From contig JAEPRB010000164.1 of NCBI GenBank assembly GCA_016758965.1, positions 1-64,000 of the forward strand: a DNA stretch of 64,000 bases. Direction: 5' to 3'. A model generated the notes under the pieces. It saw nothing but the letters and a program-made list of their open reading frames with translations, searched no databases and was not told the DNA's origin. Below are positions 1 through 11,955 of this stretch, in pieces; positions within the stretch are counted from its first letter, which is position 1; each line of letters starts with the position of its first letter. This stretch comes from Circinella minor (lineage: Eukaryota; Mucoromycota; Mucoromycetes; Mucorales; Lichtheimiaceae). Both the position numbers and the translations under genes were made by a program.

Positions 1-3000
1 AATCTACTTTTTTTCTTCAAATTGCGGTCTCTGAAAATCTAGGAAATTGTCAAAATCGTAGATTTTCCATAGATTTAGACAATCAGTCTCATACCATAGA
101 TTTTCAGTCGCCTGGAAAACTGTAGTGGTAGTATAACAACAGAAACTTATATGGTTTTATGAATAGCTAGTTCGTGTTAGACTAGGGATGAAGGTCTATA
201 AGTATATATGTCCCCTCTCGCCTTTTTACCTTTTTTTTATTATGTGGCATTCACTAAAGCTCATATTATTAGTATCATAGACTACCTATCCTTTTTTATA
301 TTTTGCTTTTATTCCCGTGTATTTTTGCCCAGTCATTAAAGTGAAGAAGAACAATTACAGAATATGTACTTGTAGGATAGAATCGACAGTCTTTAGTATA
401 TGACACGAGATTTATCGCCAGTCAATAGCGATATCTGAGTATGAACAGAGTACATTAGCAGTAACTTCTCTGATGTCGCTAGTTATATGTAACTACTTTA
501 CATGAATTATGCCCAGTAGGATCAGCTACTAGCATTATGGTACCTTGACTATCTATAAAGTAAACTATTTATTTTTGCAATGTATATATCTAATCTTTCT
601 TTAAAGAAGGTCATTTTAAGCGCAAAACACTTGTACTGCGTACTATAATTCATGACATCATTGTTAGGTAGTCAGGGAAAAGACTTCAAAGCGATCATGA
701 GGTGCTGCTTTCTGCATTCTTTTATTTTCGGTTGCTTACTATCGTCTACGGGGATATTAACAACCTTATGGTATTTAAAAGATCAATCCGAGCCCATACT
801 TTTTATCGTTGCTGTCGTAGCTTTTATTGGTTTGTCTCGAACACTACCAACGCTGCTTAAAAAGTTGTACTGCTAATATTATGCAAGTCGTACACGTCTT
901 ATCCATTACAATAACTCTCCTCTAACGCTCGTATTCTATTAGTATCTTTTATTGTTTGGCTGAAGAAGGAATTATTAATTCCTAAAGAATGCACTGAGTA
1001 TGTGAGCTTAAATTATCTTGGTTTACTACGATTAGCAATCTTTCTATTATTTTTCTCTATATAAATGTCATTATAGTATAGCGTACAGCGGTTATTTTTT
1101 TTCTACAAGAGCCGATCAAAAAACGTGGAGACGCTGTATATAAATCAACTAGTACCATCGCTACCTCAAAACATGCGCATATATTTGATTAAAGCTTTGG
1201 GATTTTTGTTTCATTATAATTATTATAAACAATCTAGCAAAGAGCTTTTTAAAGCGCTCACAAAACAAGTTCAGTTACTGGATGCTTTTGATCTTTTCTT
1301 TATTTTGCAACAACTTGAGAAAAATGGCGACATCATAACACCTGAAATTTTGATTCTTTTGAGGCATGTGCATAAAACTTTGGAACTTTTTATTAAAGAA
1401 AATAGAACTACTTTTCTAAAATATACAATTATAGCTGATGTCCATAAAAATATGCACCCTAGTTTGCTTCTATTCTTGGAGAATAAAATACTAATACTTA
1501 TGATTTCTTAATTGGCGATATATTATCAATGTTTTTACTCGTAAATGCTATTTATTCTTTTGTATCACTAATAAAACTCTGACGAATCAAATAAAGCATA
1601 TGTAATATATTCACGTACAGTATGGTAGTGTTGGGTCTACAACGACCGAATTTTTTTTCACTTAATTAAATAGATATAGAATAAGGTTTATTAAAATGAA
1701 AAAATAAATAAATACACGAGGGAGACCTTTTAATATTTATCTGTGTCTTTATTTTCTCTTGGCTTGATTTCGTTGTTATTTTTATAGCCCGAGCTTATGT
1801 CTTCATACAAATTCTCTTTAGCTCACAACTCTAGTCAGTAACAAAAAAATTCAGGGGGCCTTGTGCACTGGCAGTCAGTGTCGAGCTTAGACCTATGAAG
1901 TGAATATACTGAACAGCGCACGGTATTTATGATTAAGTTATTATTTGCTTGTGCAGCATATATATGTCATGGCAAAACTACTGTTTTCAAAGAAGAAAAT
2001 GTTCTTTTCGTCGAAGGTATTGTATTGTATTGTATTTTTGTTGTAGAACAATGAATAATAATAATAATAATAATTACAGATACAGTGGATTAAAAATATA
2101 AATTATTTTTCATTCAATATTATATCACATAAATTTCTATAACAATATTATATTATGTCAGTTCTAAACGGTTGTATTCTTTTACATTTCCGCCAGTTGG
2201 TAAGCGGACAAGTAGGAAATGGCCAGTGCTGAAAACTCTTCTTGAATAATTAATTATAGCAATTATTAGAATGAAAAGTAAAGGCATGAGAAAAGGTATT
2301 ATTTATTTTGGCCTAGATGTGTCTTATAGTATGTACAATATTGACTTAATATTTACTTATCTGTTGGTGTTAGGAAACCAAATATAATTTGATTGCGCTA
2401 CCGCTCGTTGATTTTTTAAAGTACTTCTTCGGATGAAATAATTCGAGTAAATACACTGTCTTTTCTGTTTACTTTGCTTTTATATTATTAACATATATTT
2501 AATGTTATATAATTTTCAACCCTTCCTAACAGGTATATCCTTCGGTGTTGGATTATAATAAATAAATAAGTAAAAATTGAAATAATAGTGTGTACCGTAC
2601 TCAACTTGGGGATATACAAGTATAATCGCTTTAACATCTATAGAACTATTTTTAAAGTATTGATAGGCTGATCCTTCATTATTATATAACAATAATTCAT
2701 TGTCCACTTGATTTAGATATAATAGGTATTCTGCGGTAGCTGAAGACGTAAATACAAAAAAGAAAAACAAATTAATGGGTATATACGATAAAGGAGCTTT
2801 TTAAACGCGTTGGATATATCAGTTTACAATTGGTAGAAGGTTATGTTTAAGGTCAGAAATATAAAAAGTCATCAATTTGCTGCTTAATAAAAAGAATAAG
2901 ATTGTTCGTTAAATATATTGGCCTTCTGGTAGTGTAATTATGCTCATAATAATATTAATAATAATAAGACGATGTAAGTAAAAAAGAATGTTAGTTCCCG

Positions 3001-4032
3001 AAAGAGCGATAAAAAGTCTCTTTACAAAATATGAAGAATTGAAATCAATATTGGATTTTTAACTCTTGAGAACGCTCAACAACCAGGCCAGAAAAGTCAC
3101 GAAACTGTAAAAGATAATTTTTGCGGTTAAAAAGGATTATTCAAATCTTTGGAGATCTCTTGACGACTCACTCGGAATAACGAACCTTAGTATCCACACT
3201 GTAACTTATCTCTAAAACTAATGAAAGAAATAGTTGCCTTGTGTGATATATTTATTTTGCTCATCCAAATCGCCTCAGTAAAGTAATGTTCCTATTAATA
3301 AACGTGCTACTTTATAATTTTAAAATAATACGTCAAAATTGATTGCTTCCTCATAGTATAATATTATAACTTATACTGGTGTAACTTGCTATAAAAGTCC
3401 AATAATTAAACTTAAAAGCTAAACGGCGAAACTTTATGTTGAGGGACCTGCAGTTTCGTCCATAACACATGAGTATCGTCACTAGTACTTTGTTATAGGT
3501 TATTCTTTGATAAATTATAATGATTGTTTTTAATATGATGTCGTTCTGATTAAAAATAAAGTGCCAGTAGATTTCTGTAAGCAGTGGTTAGCAGAATACT
3601 ATGGCATCACATATTCATGCTAAATGTTGATTCGTCCAATATTTTATTTTCTTCTAGTGCAAAATATTTTTAGAGAGAGCTAAGAGACAAAGAAAGTTGT
3701 AGTGCATATAAAACACAAATACACAAAGAAAGTAGTAAAATAATTTTGGTGCTGTATGCAGAGTGCGTACTTCTCACAAACAATCAAAGTAGCTCGCATT
3801 TATTATGTAGTAATGTAGTAAATAGTTATATATGCTGTTACTAACAAATATGCATTTAATTTATGGGCGTGCGTCATACCTCAATCGATTTTTGTCACGC
3901 GCTAGTTCGTCTTGCTTTATTTATAAAAATCTTGAATTAAGAAAATTATCTTGCGTCTGATTTTTTTTAGTATACTCTTTCCTTCTTCCTTCTTGATTTT
4001 TTTTTTTTTTTGAAAAAATCTATTATAAAAAA
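1..4032. other. gene-poor AT-rich region
   Basis: I find no confidently supported gene in these 4 kb. The sequence is AT-rich with many stops in all frames. Open frames at 652-876 (+), 1125-1511 (+, no ATG at its start) and 2516-2770 (-, no ATG) are short and match nothing I recognise. A possible two-exon 33-residue secreted peptide (1929-2016 joined to 2080-2093) is treated as a finding. A run of AAT triplets lies near 2051-2073. The last few hundred bases probably hold the promoter of the flavin monooxygenase gene, including a T-rich tract at about 3960-4010. Confidence 0.6.
652..876 (+). CDS. possible small two-helix membrane protein (74 aa)
   Basis: A single ATG-initiated open frame of 74 codons. 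The product would have two hydrophobic stretches, about residues 18-42 and 48-62, separated by a short charged loop (KDQSEP), and a basic C-terminus (KKLYC). I do not recognise the family. It is unspliced and isolated in a gene-poor stretch. Chance open frames of this size are common here, so it may not be a gene. A conserved homologue or transcript would be needed to keep it. Confidence 0.25.
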   Translation: MTSLLGSQGKDFKAIMRCCFLHSFIFGCLLSSTGILTTLWYLKDQSEPILFIVAVVAFIGLSRTLPTLLKKLYC

Positions 4033-6053
4033 ATGACAATCGAGTATCCTGTTGAACAGAAGGTACCTAAAGCATTTCCCAAAAATAAAGGGCCACCGCC
4101 AAACATTGAGTGGCCAGTAGCTACTGTAGACCAAGTTATACAAAAAACTCTTAAAGAAGCCGCCGAAGCCAAAGAAGACCCATTTATTTTTGATAAGCCC
4201 ATCAAACGCGTTGCCGTCATTGGTGCAGGTGCTGCTGGTGTAAGCCAACACTTTTTTCGATTTTTTTCTTGCTTTCTTTCTTTCAGTGCAATATATATAT
4301 ATATAGTTATATGGTTTTGTGAATAATTTAACTTATTTATTTCAATAGCTACCTACAGCAAAGTCATTAAAAGAGCATGGTATTGAGGTTAGAATTTTCG
4401 AGCGTATGGAAGACGTGGGCGGTATATGGTAAGAATAATAATGACAAATAAGTAGAGGGGGAGTAGAGGGGGGAACCTGCCTGTTGTGACGCTATCAATT
4501 AGTTATGGGTTTGAGCGAATATACATAAATGTTTTATTTAAAACTGTGATTTTTTACCTAGGTTATACTCAGAAGAAACAGATGAAAAACCGAGAATCCC
4601 ATGTGATACATATCGCACACGACAAAAGCCTTTAGATGAAGAAGAAAAAATAGTTGAAGCTACTCCAGAAGAACGACTCAAGAAATTGAAACATGCGCCA
4701 CCATCTGCATGCTATCCTGACTTGCATAACAACACTGCTGCTCCTTTAATGATGAATTATGAAGATTTTCCTTGGCCAGAAGGTACTTCCTGGTACCTTC
4801 CTTATCATGATATTCAAACCTATTTTAAAAATTATGCAAATCACTTTGGGCTCTATGATCATATGGAGTTAAGCACAAGTGTTGAATATGTTCAGCGGAA
4901 TGACAATAATGATGATCATCTATGGACATTGACGTTACGCAAGTCCGAATATATCAATGACCGGACAATGATCCGTTACAAGACTTGGACAGAGTCTTTT
5001 GATGCAGTAGCTGTAGCATCTGGCGCATATAACGATCCATTTCTACCCAATTTTTCTAACTTGAGCGAGTATAATGTCAATTATCCAGAACGAATTATCC
5101 ATTCTAAACAGTATCGTCATTATCAAGATTATATCGGAAAGGTAAAAACAACCACAAACAGATATGTGGATGCTGATACTGTTGAGATTTTTTTAAAATA
5201 AATAGAGGAAAATTAATGATTAAGACCAAATGTATAGAATGTACTTATCGTGGGTGGTAATATTTCTGCTATCGAGATAGCCCAACGTTTGGATGGTATT
5301 GCCGATAATGTTTACATGTCAATGCGTGGTCCATTTGTATCCATTAGTAATATTCTTAATCTTGCACGATCAGGTTTATCCGATAATATAATCCGCAAGC
5401 CAAACATTCGGGCCTTTTCAGATTTTCAAGGACAAGTTAACGGGTCAATCACTTTTGAAGACGATACCATGGTGGATAGCATTGATCGTGTCATTTTTTG
5501 TACTGGCTATGTCAATGATTTGGGATTTTTGGGACCACTGCGCGCCTATGGAACAAGCGCTGAAGAAGCAGAAGAACAAGAAACACAAGGACCTTTAGTA
5601 ATTACCAATGGTATGCGACCTGTTAATACTTACCGAGACATTTTTGCTATCCGTGATCCAACATTAGCATTTGTGGGTACCCCAGGTCATTTAACAAGTG
5701 TACAGTTCTTTTATTATCAAGCACAAGCTGTGGCACGTGTATGGGCTGGATTGGCATGCTTACCTTCACGACCTAAGATGCGACACTTTGTAAAAACAAA
5801 CATGTATCCATTCCCCCCCTTTGACATGAATTTATTGGGCTGTATATTGTTTTCGCAACAATTCGTTACTTGGCTAAATGAACATGCAAAACAACAAGAT
5901 AGAAAGAAGAATGTGAATGTACTGAAAGGTGTGGATCCATCGTTGGTTGAACTTTGGGATGAGCTTAAGGAACAGTACAAGAAACGTACCACTGAAATTT
6001 TAGCAAAACGTAGTACTATTGTTCCCACTAAATCGTATAATCATAAATTATAA
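4033..6053 (+). CDS. flavin-containing monooxygenase (FMO)
   Basis: Four exons (4033-4239, 4349-4428, 4562-5141, 5238-6053) join in frame to 560 residues, close to the usual FMO length. FMOs use FAD and NADPH to oxygenate soft nucleophiles such as thiols and amines; the yeast enzyme Fmo1 is ER-associated and oxidises thiols. The FAD-binding Rossmann motif is VIGAGAAG at about residues 62-69, with the first intron directly after it. The FMO fingerprint appears as YPERIIHSKQYR before the third intron. The NADPH site at about residues 290-300 reads VLIVGGNISAIEIA, with Asn where the third Gly of GxGxxG usually lies. The C-terminal part (FCTGYVNDLGFL, FVGTPGHLTS) is also FMO-like. The start ATG follows a T-rich leader. 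An AATAAA-type site lies about 45 nt after the stop. The FMO assignment is firm; the substrate is unknown. Confidence 0.93.
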
Positions 6054-6414
6054 TTTTTAAATGTTATTAGTTTACTTGTATGTGGTTGAAAAACTGGATA
6101 AATAAATGTTATTTCTCGTAGTTTAGTATCAATGACAACAGTAATCGTGTCTGCGGATGGAAATATGCATACTCAGCCTTGCTGTAAATGTTGCTTAGTT
6201 ACACATAAATTCGTGCGCGTGGTATAAATTTGTTCTTTTGCAGCTGAGTGAAAGGGGTGAAAAAAAAGGAAAAGGGCTAGAACTAAGAAAGTCCCTTTTT
6301 TTAATCCCATTACTCTTTCCCCCCTCTCCCTTATTACATGCTCATATTCACATAGGACTATTATATATATTCTTTCAAATTGAGGGAGAAGAAAAAAATA
6401 AAGAAAAAGAAATC
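6054..6414. promoter_or_regulatory. intergenic region and leader of the RhoGAP gene
   Basis: This 361-nt spacer holds the 3' end of the monooxygenase gene (AATAAA at about 6101-6106) and the leader of the F-BAR/RhoGAP gene. A C/T-rich block at about 6290-6340 and a purine-rich GAGGGAGAAGAAAAAAATAA stretch lie just before the ATG at 6415. The reading frame is open upstream to 6238 but has no ATG there. Confidence 0.5.
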
Positions 6415-9400
6415 ATGACTACATTAGCAACACTTCATTTTGAAAATGCGTTTTGGTCCAAACAACGACCCAATGATCCCCTTCCAGATTTTCAAACGGG
6501 GTTACAAGCTCTCCATAATAAGTTAAATCAAAGCAAGGTGGAAAATGATGAATTCATTAGCTTTTTCAAAGAGCGTATAACCATTGAAGACAATTATGCC
6601 AATCGCTTGGGTGACCAAGCTAAGGGTACCTTAAAATCGTCCGGATTTGGTCGCGATGAAGGTGCTGTGTTAAAAAATTGTTTTGAAAATATGCGAATGG
6701 CAAGCAGTCGGTTTGGGATGCAACATAAAGAAACAGCAACAGCAATGACGGATACCGTACTTAAACCTTTAAACAAGTTTCAAGACGAGTATAAACGGTC
6801 GATTACGACGAGTAAACAGTCAGTAGATGCAGCATTGAAACAGTTTGATGGATTGGTCAAGGATATGGAGCGTGCAAAGGTTGTGTATCAAAAGAGGTGG
6901 AAAGAAGCCATGACTGCTGGTGAACACTGGCAGCAACAAAAGAAAGAAGAAGAAACTGCTGCTGCTATTGCCGCTGTAGAGAAAGAAGAACAGGAAACAG
7001 TCGGAGACGAAGATGAAGAGAGAGACGAAGAGATTAATGGACTGGAAAAGCAAGACTCACAGGAAAATGTCGAAGAAGAAATGAGTGATAAAAAGGAAAA
7101 AGAGGACAAAAAAAATGAGCAACAAGGGCAAGAAGAAGATGAAATTAGTAATGAAATGATTCTGATTGGTAATCAGCGCATGTCTCGCGTCGAATTGAAT
7201 AGCATGGTGTCTAAAATGCGTAGCGAGGTCAAAGTGGGTGACTACCGTGTCCCAATTTTAGGAAAATATCAAAACACATCAACAGGTGAAAATATATCCA
7301 TTTGGCTTCAACATAATTTATCTCAATGTAAGGATTCACCTGCTATGGCAGATGTTGTTGCTCAACAATTGATTCATCCATTGGGTATCTTACGCCTTGT
7401 TGGCCAACGTGGTAACAAGTTTTCTCCGTCACCACAATCTTATTATCAATGGCAAAATGTTCCTCAACAACAGCAACAGCAACAAGTACAGAAATTAAAA
7501 GACCAAGAGGATGATTCTAGCACTGGAACAGCTTCTAATTATGGGTTTGGATTTTTTGAACGGATTGGGGGTCAACCTATACCTGGTGAGGAAGTGTTTA
7601 AGCGTGCACAAAAAGAAGCAGCATTGGCTGATGAAGCTTATCGTGCAGCTGTCAAACGAAATGATCAAATGCGGATGGTTGTGGAACAAGCATTGGTAAA
7701 AAAAAAGAACTTTAACTCCTATTTATTATTTAGTCGATTTATATATGTAATTATTGAATTGAGATGTTCGTGTTGTATTTTCTTGATTGATAGTTTGCTC
7801 ATTTTGCGGAAATGGAACAGGTGGAATTAAAACGGCTAACTGTTTTAAAACAAGGTACAAAAAAAAAGAGGACAAAGGAAGGAGGGATCGTATAATTTTA
7901 GTTATGTGAAAAAAAACAAAGAAAGTGCGGACCAAGATATATTTATAGTTAAAGATTCTTTATTTATAAACAAATTTCAGCTATTGCTTCTTTTTCTTTG
8001 TGTATCTCGGAAATGTTACCGGGAGACAAAGCTATCGTTGACCAAATGCTTGTATATCAAGAATCCCTAAAACCTGAACAAGATATTCAATACATTATTC
8101 AACAATACTGTGTTTCTAGTTTTTCACCTAAACCTATTTTATATGATAATCTAAACCATGGCGTCGCACAAGGTAAATGTTATTATTGTTTTTTTCCTAA
8201 TGATTCGGCCGCGAATCATTAGGAGAAAAACAATATCCGATTGAACTGCTGAAGTCAACAAAAAGCTATTCTTCCAGTTTCGCATATTCACATAAACATG
8301 TATTTTTTCTAGATCAAATATTTGGTGTTCCTCTCAACGACCTCGGTAAAATACGCGACGATAAGGTACCTAAATTCATTCATTGTCTTTTGGAAGCTGT
8401 TGATAAAGGTAGAGTTTCTTCGTTTCAATATAAAAAAAGTATTTGGATAATGATTATAATAAACGGATGAAAAAAAAAACCGTTTTGATTTTCTGGAGAT
8501 TAAACAATCTATTCCATATTGTACGCAGGATCCGAGGCACTAGACGAAAAAGGTAAATATACTTTTCTTTTTTAGTGAAGTTGGGTAAAAAACAACATAC
8601 TAAACTATTTTTTTTTAAAAATAGAAAAACAACAGCTATGGTCAGCCCGACTTCCTTTAGACCGAATTCATGCGATATGCGCTGACCTTAATATACCCAG
8701 CAGTCAAATTACAGTCGAGCAATTACAACAGTATGAACCGGTGACACTTGTTGCTATCCTACGTTTATATCTTTTAGAACTACCTGAATGTTTGATGACA
8801 TTTGAATTTTATGATGCTGTTCAAGCTTTGTATACAACCAGTAACGGTAAGTAAAATATTCTAAAAAGGATGCAAAAGAAGAACACGAGCCAACAACACA
8901 ACCTTCTCCCATTGACCATCGATGTCATGACAACTACCGACGAAAAAAAGCTACACCCTGTTAATTTTGTTTCTGTTGTATTTTTTTGACATAGTTGAAC
9001 AAGACGATAATTTACGAGTACCTTCGTTAAGTAATTTGATAGCAACTTTACCAGGAATCCATTTTGCTACATTAAAATACATTTTATCTTATATTCACAA
9101 GTAAGTGTCTACAATATATAACGCGTAATACTATTTGTTTTTTTAATATTATCATTAGTACATCCATCCCCCCAAAAAGAGTCGAGAGTCTAAAAGCTAT
9201 TTATGACACTATTTTGTTATAACTAGGGCTGTACAACAAGATGATATTCAGGCGGTTGGTCAATCATTCGGACCAGTCATTTTACGACCACGAGTAGAGT
9301 CATTAGCAACATTGACAAGCCCCATGCCGACATTATTTGCTAAAGATTTGTTAAATCATTATGACACTGTATTTAGTGAATCTACCCTTAAATCACATGC

Positions 9401-9977
9401 TGAGAGCGAAAAACGGCGCCAAGCACGTCCATTGATAGCAACAAATTATCCTTTAACTATGTCATCATCATTAGTAGGAATACCAACATCGACTAGTAAT
9501 GCCACTAATAATAATGATGCATCTTCTCCTCCGGCACCAAGTCCGACAAAACCACGACGTGGTATCATGTCTTTTATGCGTGGCAACAATAACAGTAATA
9601 GTAATGAAACATCAGCAATGAATAACACCGACACTAATAGATGGATGGGGGTGTTTCAGCGTAATAATTCAGTATCATCCTCATCGGCATCAACGAATTC
9701 ATCGTCGGAGCAACAAAGAGCTTCATTTAGTCGACCAACACCGCCGATCCCAACAACTGTAACTGCTATTACCCAAGGATCACCTCCTTCCTCCCCGACG
9801 ATGAGAAACAATACCGGTATCAATAAAGAAGATTCATCGTCAACGCCATCATCTACTATTTCTAAAGTAGAAGATAACAAGTCAGAAGGAGCTACTACTA
9901 AACAAATAGTATTTGATGCAACAGAGGAGTCGCATAATGATAACGGTGAACTAGATCCATTTTTTGACGACGACTAA
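6415..9977 (+). CDS. Rgd2-type F-BAR/DEP/RhoGAP protein
   Basis: Eight exons (6415-7695, 7794-7854, 7981-8172, 8313-8408, 8529-8552, 8625-8846, 8995-9100, 9227-9977) give 910 residues. Order: F-BAR N-terminal helices (about 1-180), a Glu/Lys-rich acidic insert (about 180-245), a DEP domain (about 248-345) placed inside the F-BAR, the F-BAR C-terminal helices (about 370-500), a RhoGAP fold (about 510-690; FGVPLNDL, LRLYLLELPE, FGPVILRPR), then a disordered Ser/Thr/Asn-rich tail with a PPAPSPTKPRR stretch and an acidic end. A DEP inserted in the F-BAR is typical of fungal Rgd2-like proteins, which bind curved membranes and control Cdc42/Rho GTPases at growth sites. The arginine-finger position of the GAP appears not to hold Arg (see findings), so GTPase activation is uncertain. 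Exon 5 is only 24 nt. Intron 3 contains a strong hairpin. The start was set at the first ATG, right before the F-BAR. Confidence 0.92.
8184..8235. repeat. intronic hairpin, 24-bp stem with 4-nt loop
   Basis: An inverted repeat inside intron 3 of the RhoGAP gene. The central arms CCTAATGATTCG (8196-8207) and CGAATCATTAGG (8212-8223) are perfect and flank a GCCG loop. Pairing continues outward to 24 positions per arm with one mismatch that would be a G-U wobble in RNA. The GC-rich centre is unusual for these AT-rich introns. The function is unknown. Confidence 0.85.
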
Positions 9978-10700
9978 ACTAATAAAAGTAAACAGAAACT
10001 TTATTTTTATATCACTTTCTTATTTTGTTTTTATGGAGACAAATTTGAATTGTGTAAATCTCCATCGCCTGTCCACACTCATTCAACTTATGGATTGCAA
10101 AGTAGTGAGCTCTAGCTTATTACGATGTTATGAAGATTGAAAAAATTGTACTGAAATCGGAGAAGCCTGAAACATTAAATCACCATGTTCGACTTGTGGG
10201 TTTACATAACAGCTTTCTTGATTATATTATTCGTCATTTGAAAAAAAAACGTTTTATTTTCAAATATAAAAAAAAATGAAAGGAAAAAGAAAACCTGATG
10301 TAAAGATTATATGTTAATTACATCGTGCTCTGTTTTTTTTCTCCATATAAATTATAATTGTACACGTGCACCATAAAGTAATCAGGCCCCTTCCTCCGCT
10401 TACAAGTCCCAAGATAGCAGATTTGACGTTATTTTTGGGTGGAACACATCGAAAAAGGGATATTTCGGGCCGTCTTTTTTGGGGGGAGGGGAGTGAAAAA
10501 GACAAGATCGAAGGAAAGGAGGAAGTGTGGTTTGCCCTTCAGACATTGTGTTTTCCCGGACTTTTATATAAACCTTTTGATGGTTTTGCTGAATTTCCTT
10601 TTTTCTTCTTGTCTCTCTATTTTTTTCTGCTTTTTCTTTTTCTCTCTTTTTTTTTCTTTTACGTTTTATTTTTATAAATAACGATATACATCAATAAAAA
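9978..10700. promoter_or_regulatory. intergenic region and promoter of the LEA_2-like gene
   Basis: There is no gene in this 0.7 kb. A long pyrimidine tract (about 10594-10670, mostly T and C) runs almost up to the ATG at 10701, as is common for fungal core promoters and leaders. TATATAAA at about 10562-10572 could serve as a TATA element. Open frames at 10366-10681 only reflect the low-complexity composition. Confidence 0.5.
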
Positions 10701-11955
10701 ATGTATGATAATAGTAATTCAGTATCACAACAAACAATACATGGAAATGACTTACCGCCTCCTCCTCCACTACATGGTTACCACGACGAAAAATATTATC
10801 CGGGAAACGGTAAAAAAAAAAGAAAATTTTTTTATACATAAACTATTATGAAACAAAATCAATTTTTTTTTCGTTGTATTTTTTTTGACGGGCTAAAATT
10901 GCATAGAAAATATGTATGCAAGGGGCTTATAATAAATTCTGTAAATAATAAATAGATATCGAACAACAACAACAACAGCATCAACAATCTACACCACCAC
11001 CTCCTTCAGGCCAAAATGAAAAAGAATTAACAGTACAAGAAGAAATTTCACGAAAACCACATTTTACCGAACGTAATCGATGTTGTCGGTGTTTGTGCTG
11101 TACATGTTGTTTACCAATTTGGGCACGTTATATATTATGGTTCATCATCATCAGCATTATTATTTGTGTTGTAGTCATTGGTGGTCTTGCGGGTTCTTTT
11201 GATATGCCAACCTTTAATGTATTAGATGTAACTCAGTATCCTGGTGATAATGCATCTCAAATTACGTACGATGGTCAAAAGTTTTTGTTTAATTTGGGAC
11301 TGGTTGTTAACGTACAAAATCCAAATGTATTACCTATCTTTTTATCCAATATGAAAGCCACGGTAAGTTAACTATTCTTTTATTTTTCTTAAAAGACAAA
11401 GTATATATGTATTGGATATATAGGACCAGTGTCAAAACAATCAGCAACAACCACGAAATGAAACGGATAAATTAATAATAGCTGGAATACATATCTGATA
11501 ATTTTATAGGCTAATTTACCAGAGGAAAATGGTTCACAAGCCTATCTTGGACATGGTTATCTTGATAGCGAAAAGATACCAACGAATTCTGATTATAACT
11601 TTACATACCCATTCTCCATTGAATATGATACTCAATCATCACAATCTCAAGTTATGTTAAATACTTTGATGGAAAAATGTGGATTGTATGGTGGTGATGC
11701 GCAAGATATCACTGTAAACTATAGCATTAATGTAAATGCAAGAGTATTATTTGTTAAGCTTAACCTGGACCTGGGCGGATCTGCTACGTTTGGATGCCCG
11801 CTTACAGTAAGTTTATTTTTATCAATGTGTTTCTTTATTAATTTATATGCCTATTTTTTCGATCTCCGCACGTCTCACTCTATTTTTTTTCTTTGTGTGT
11901 CCAGAACGGAGGACTCCCAGGTTTAGGTGGAATGTCTTTGGGTGATTTATTTTAA
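10701..11955 (+). CDS. LEA_2-like single-pass membrane protein
   Basis: Four exons (10701-10809, 10956-11362, 11510-11806, 11905-11955) give 287 residues. The N-terminus is Pro- and Gln-rich and cytosolic in character. A dense cysteine block, CCRCLCCTCC, lies right before one hydrophobic helix (about residues 90-112), a pattern typical of palmitoylated juxtamembrane cysteines. The remaining 170 residues resemble the LEA_2 beta-sandwich of LEA14-type proteins: FNLGLVVNVQNPN, a second strand set around FTYPFSIEYD, and a closing FGCP before a Gly-rich end. Such proteins may bind or transfer lipids, but no activity can be read here. It shares the C-terminal Cys ... Cys-Pro layout with the protein at 20719-21856. 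The gene structure is firm; the family call rests on fold pattern and is moderately sure. Confidence 0.8.

Noticed and set aside
1125..1511. 128-codon helical frame on the plus strand
   Set aside because: It starts at GTG, which is not expected in a fungal nuclear gene, and matches nothing I recognise. A decayed exon remains possible.
2165..2230. Possible tRNA-like stretch (CCGCCAGTTGGTAAGCGG)
   Set aside because: No matching acceptor stem, anticodon arm or B box could be assembled around it.
2516..2770. Minus-strand frame of 84 codons with a hydrophobic start
   Set aside because: It opens with TTG, not ATG, and the sequence resembles no family; support is too weak to call it.
6238..6414. 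N-terminal extension of the RhoGAP frame to a TTG at 6238
   Set aside because: No ATG is present in the extension. It reads low-complexity leader sequence, and the F-BAR begins right after the ATG at 6415.
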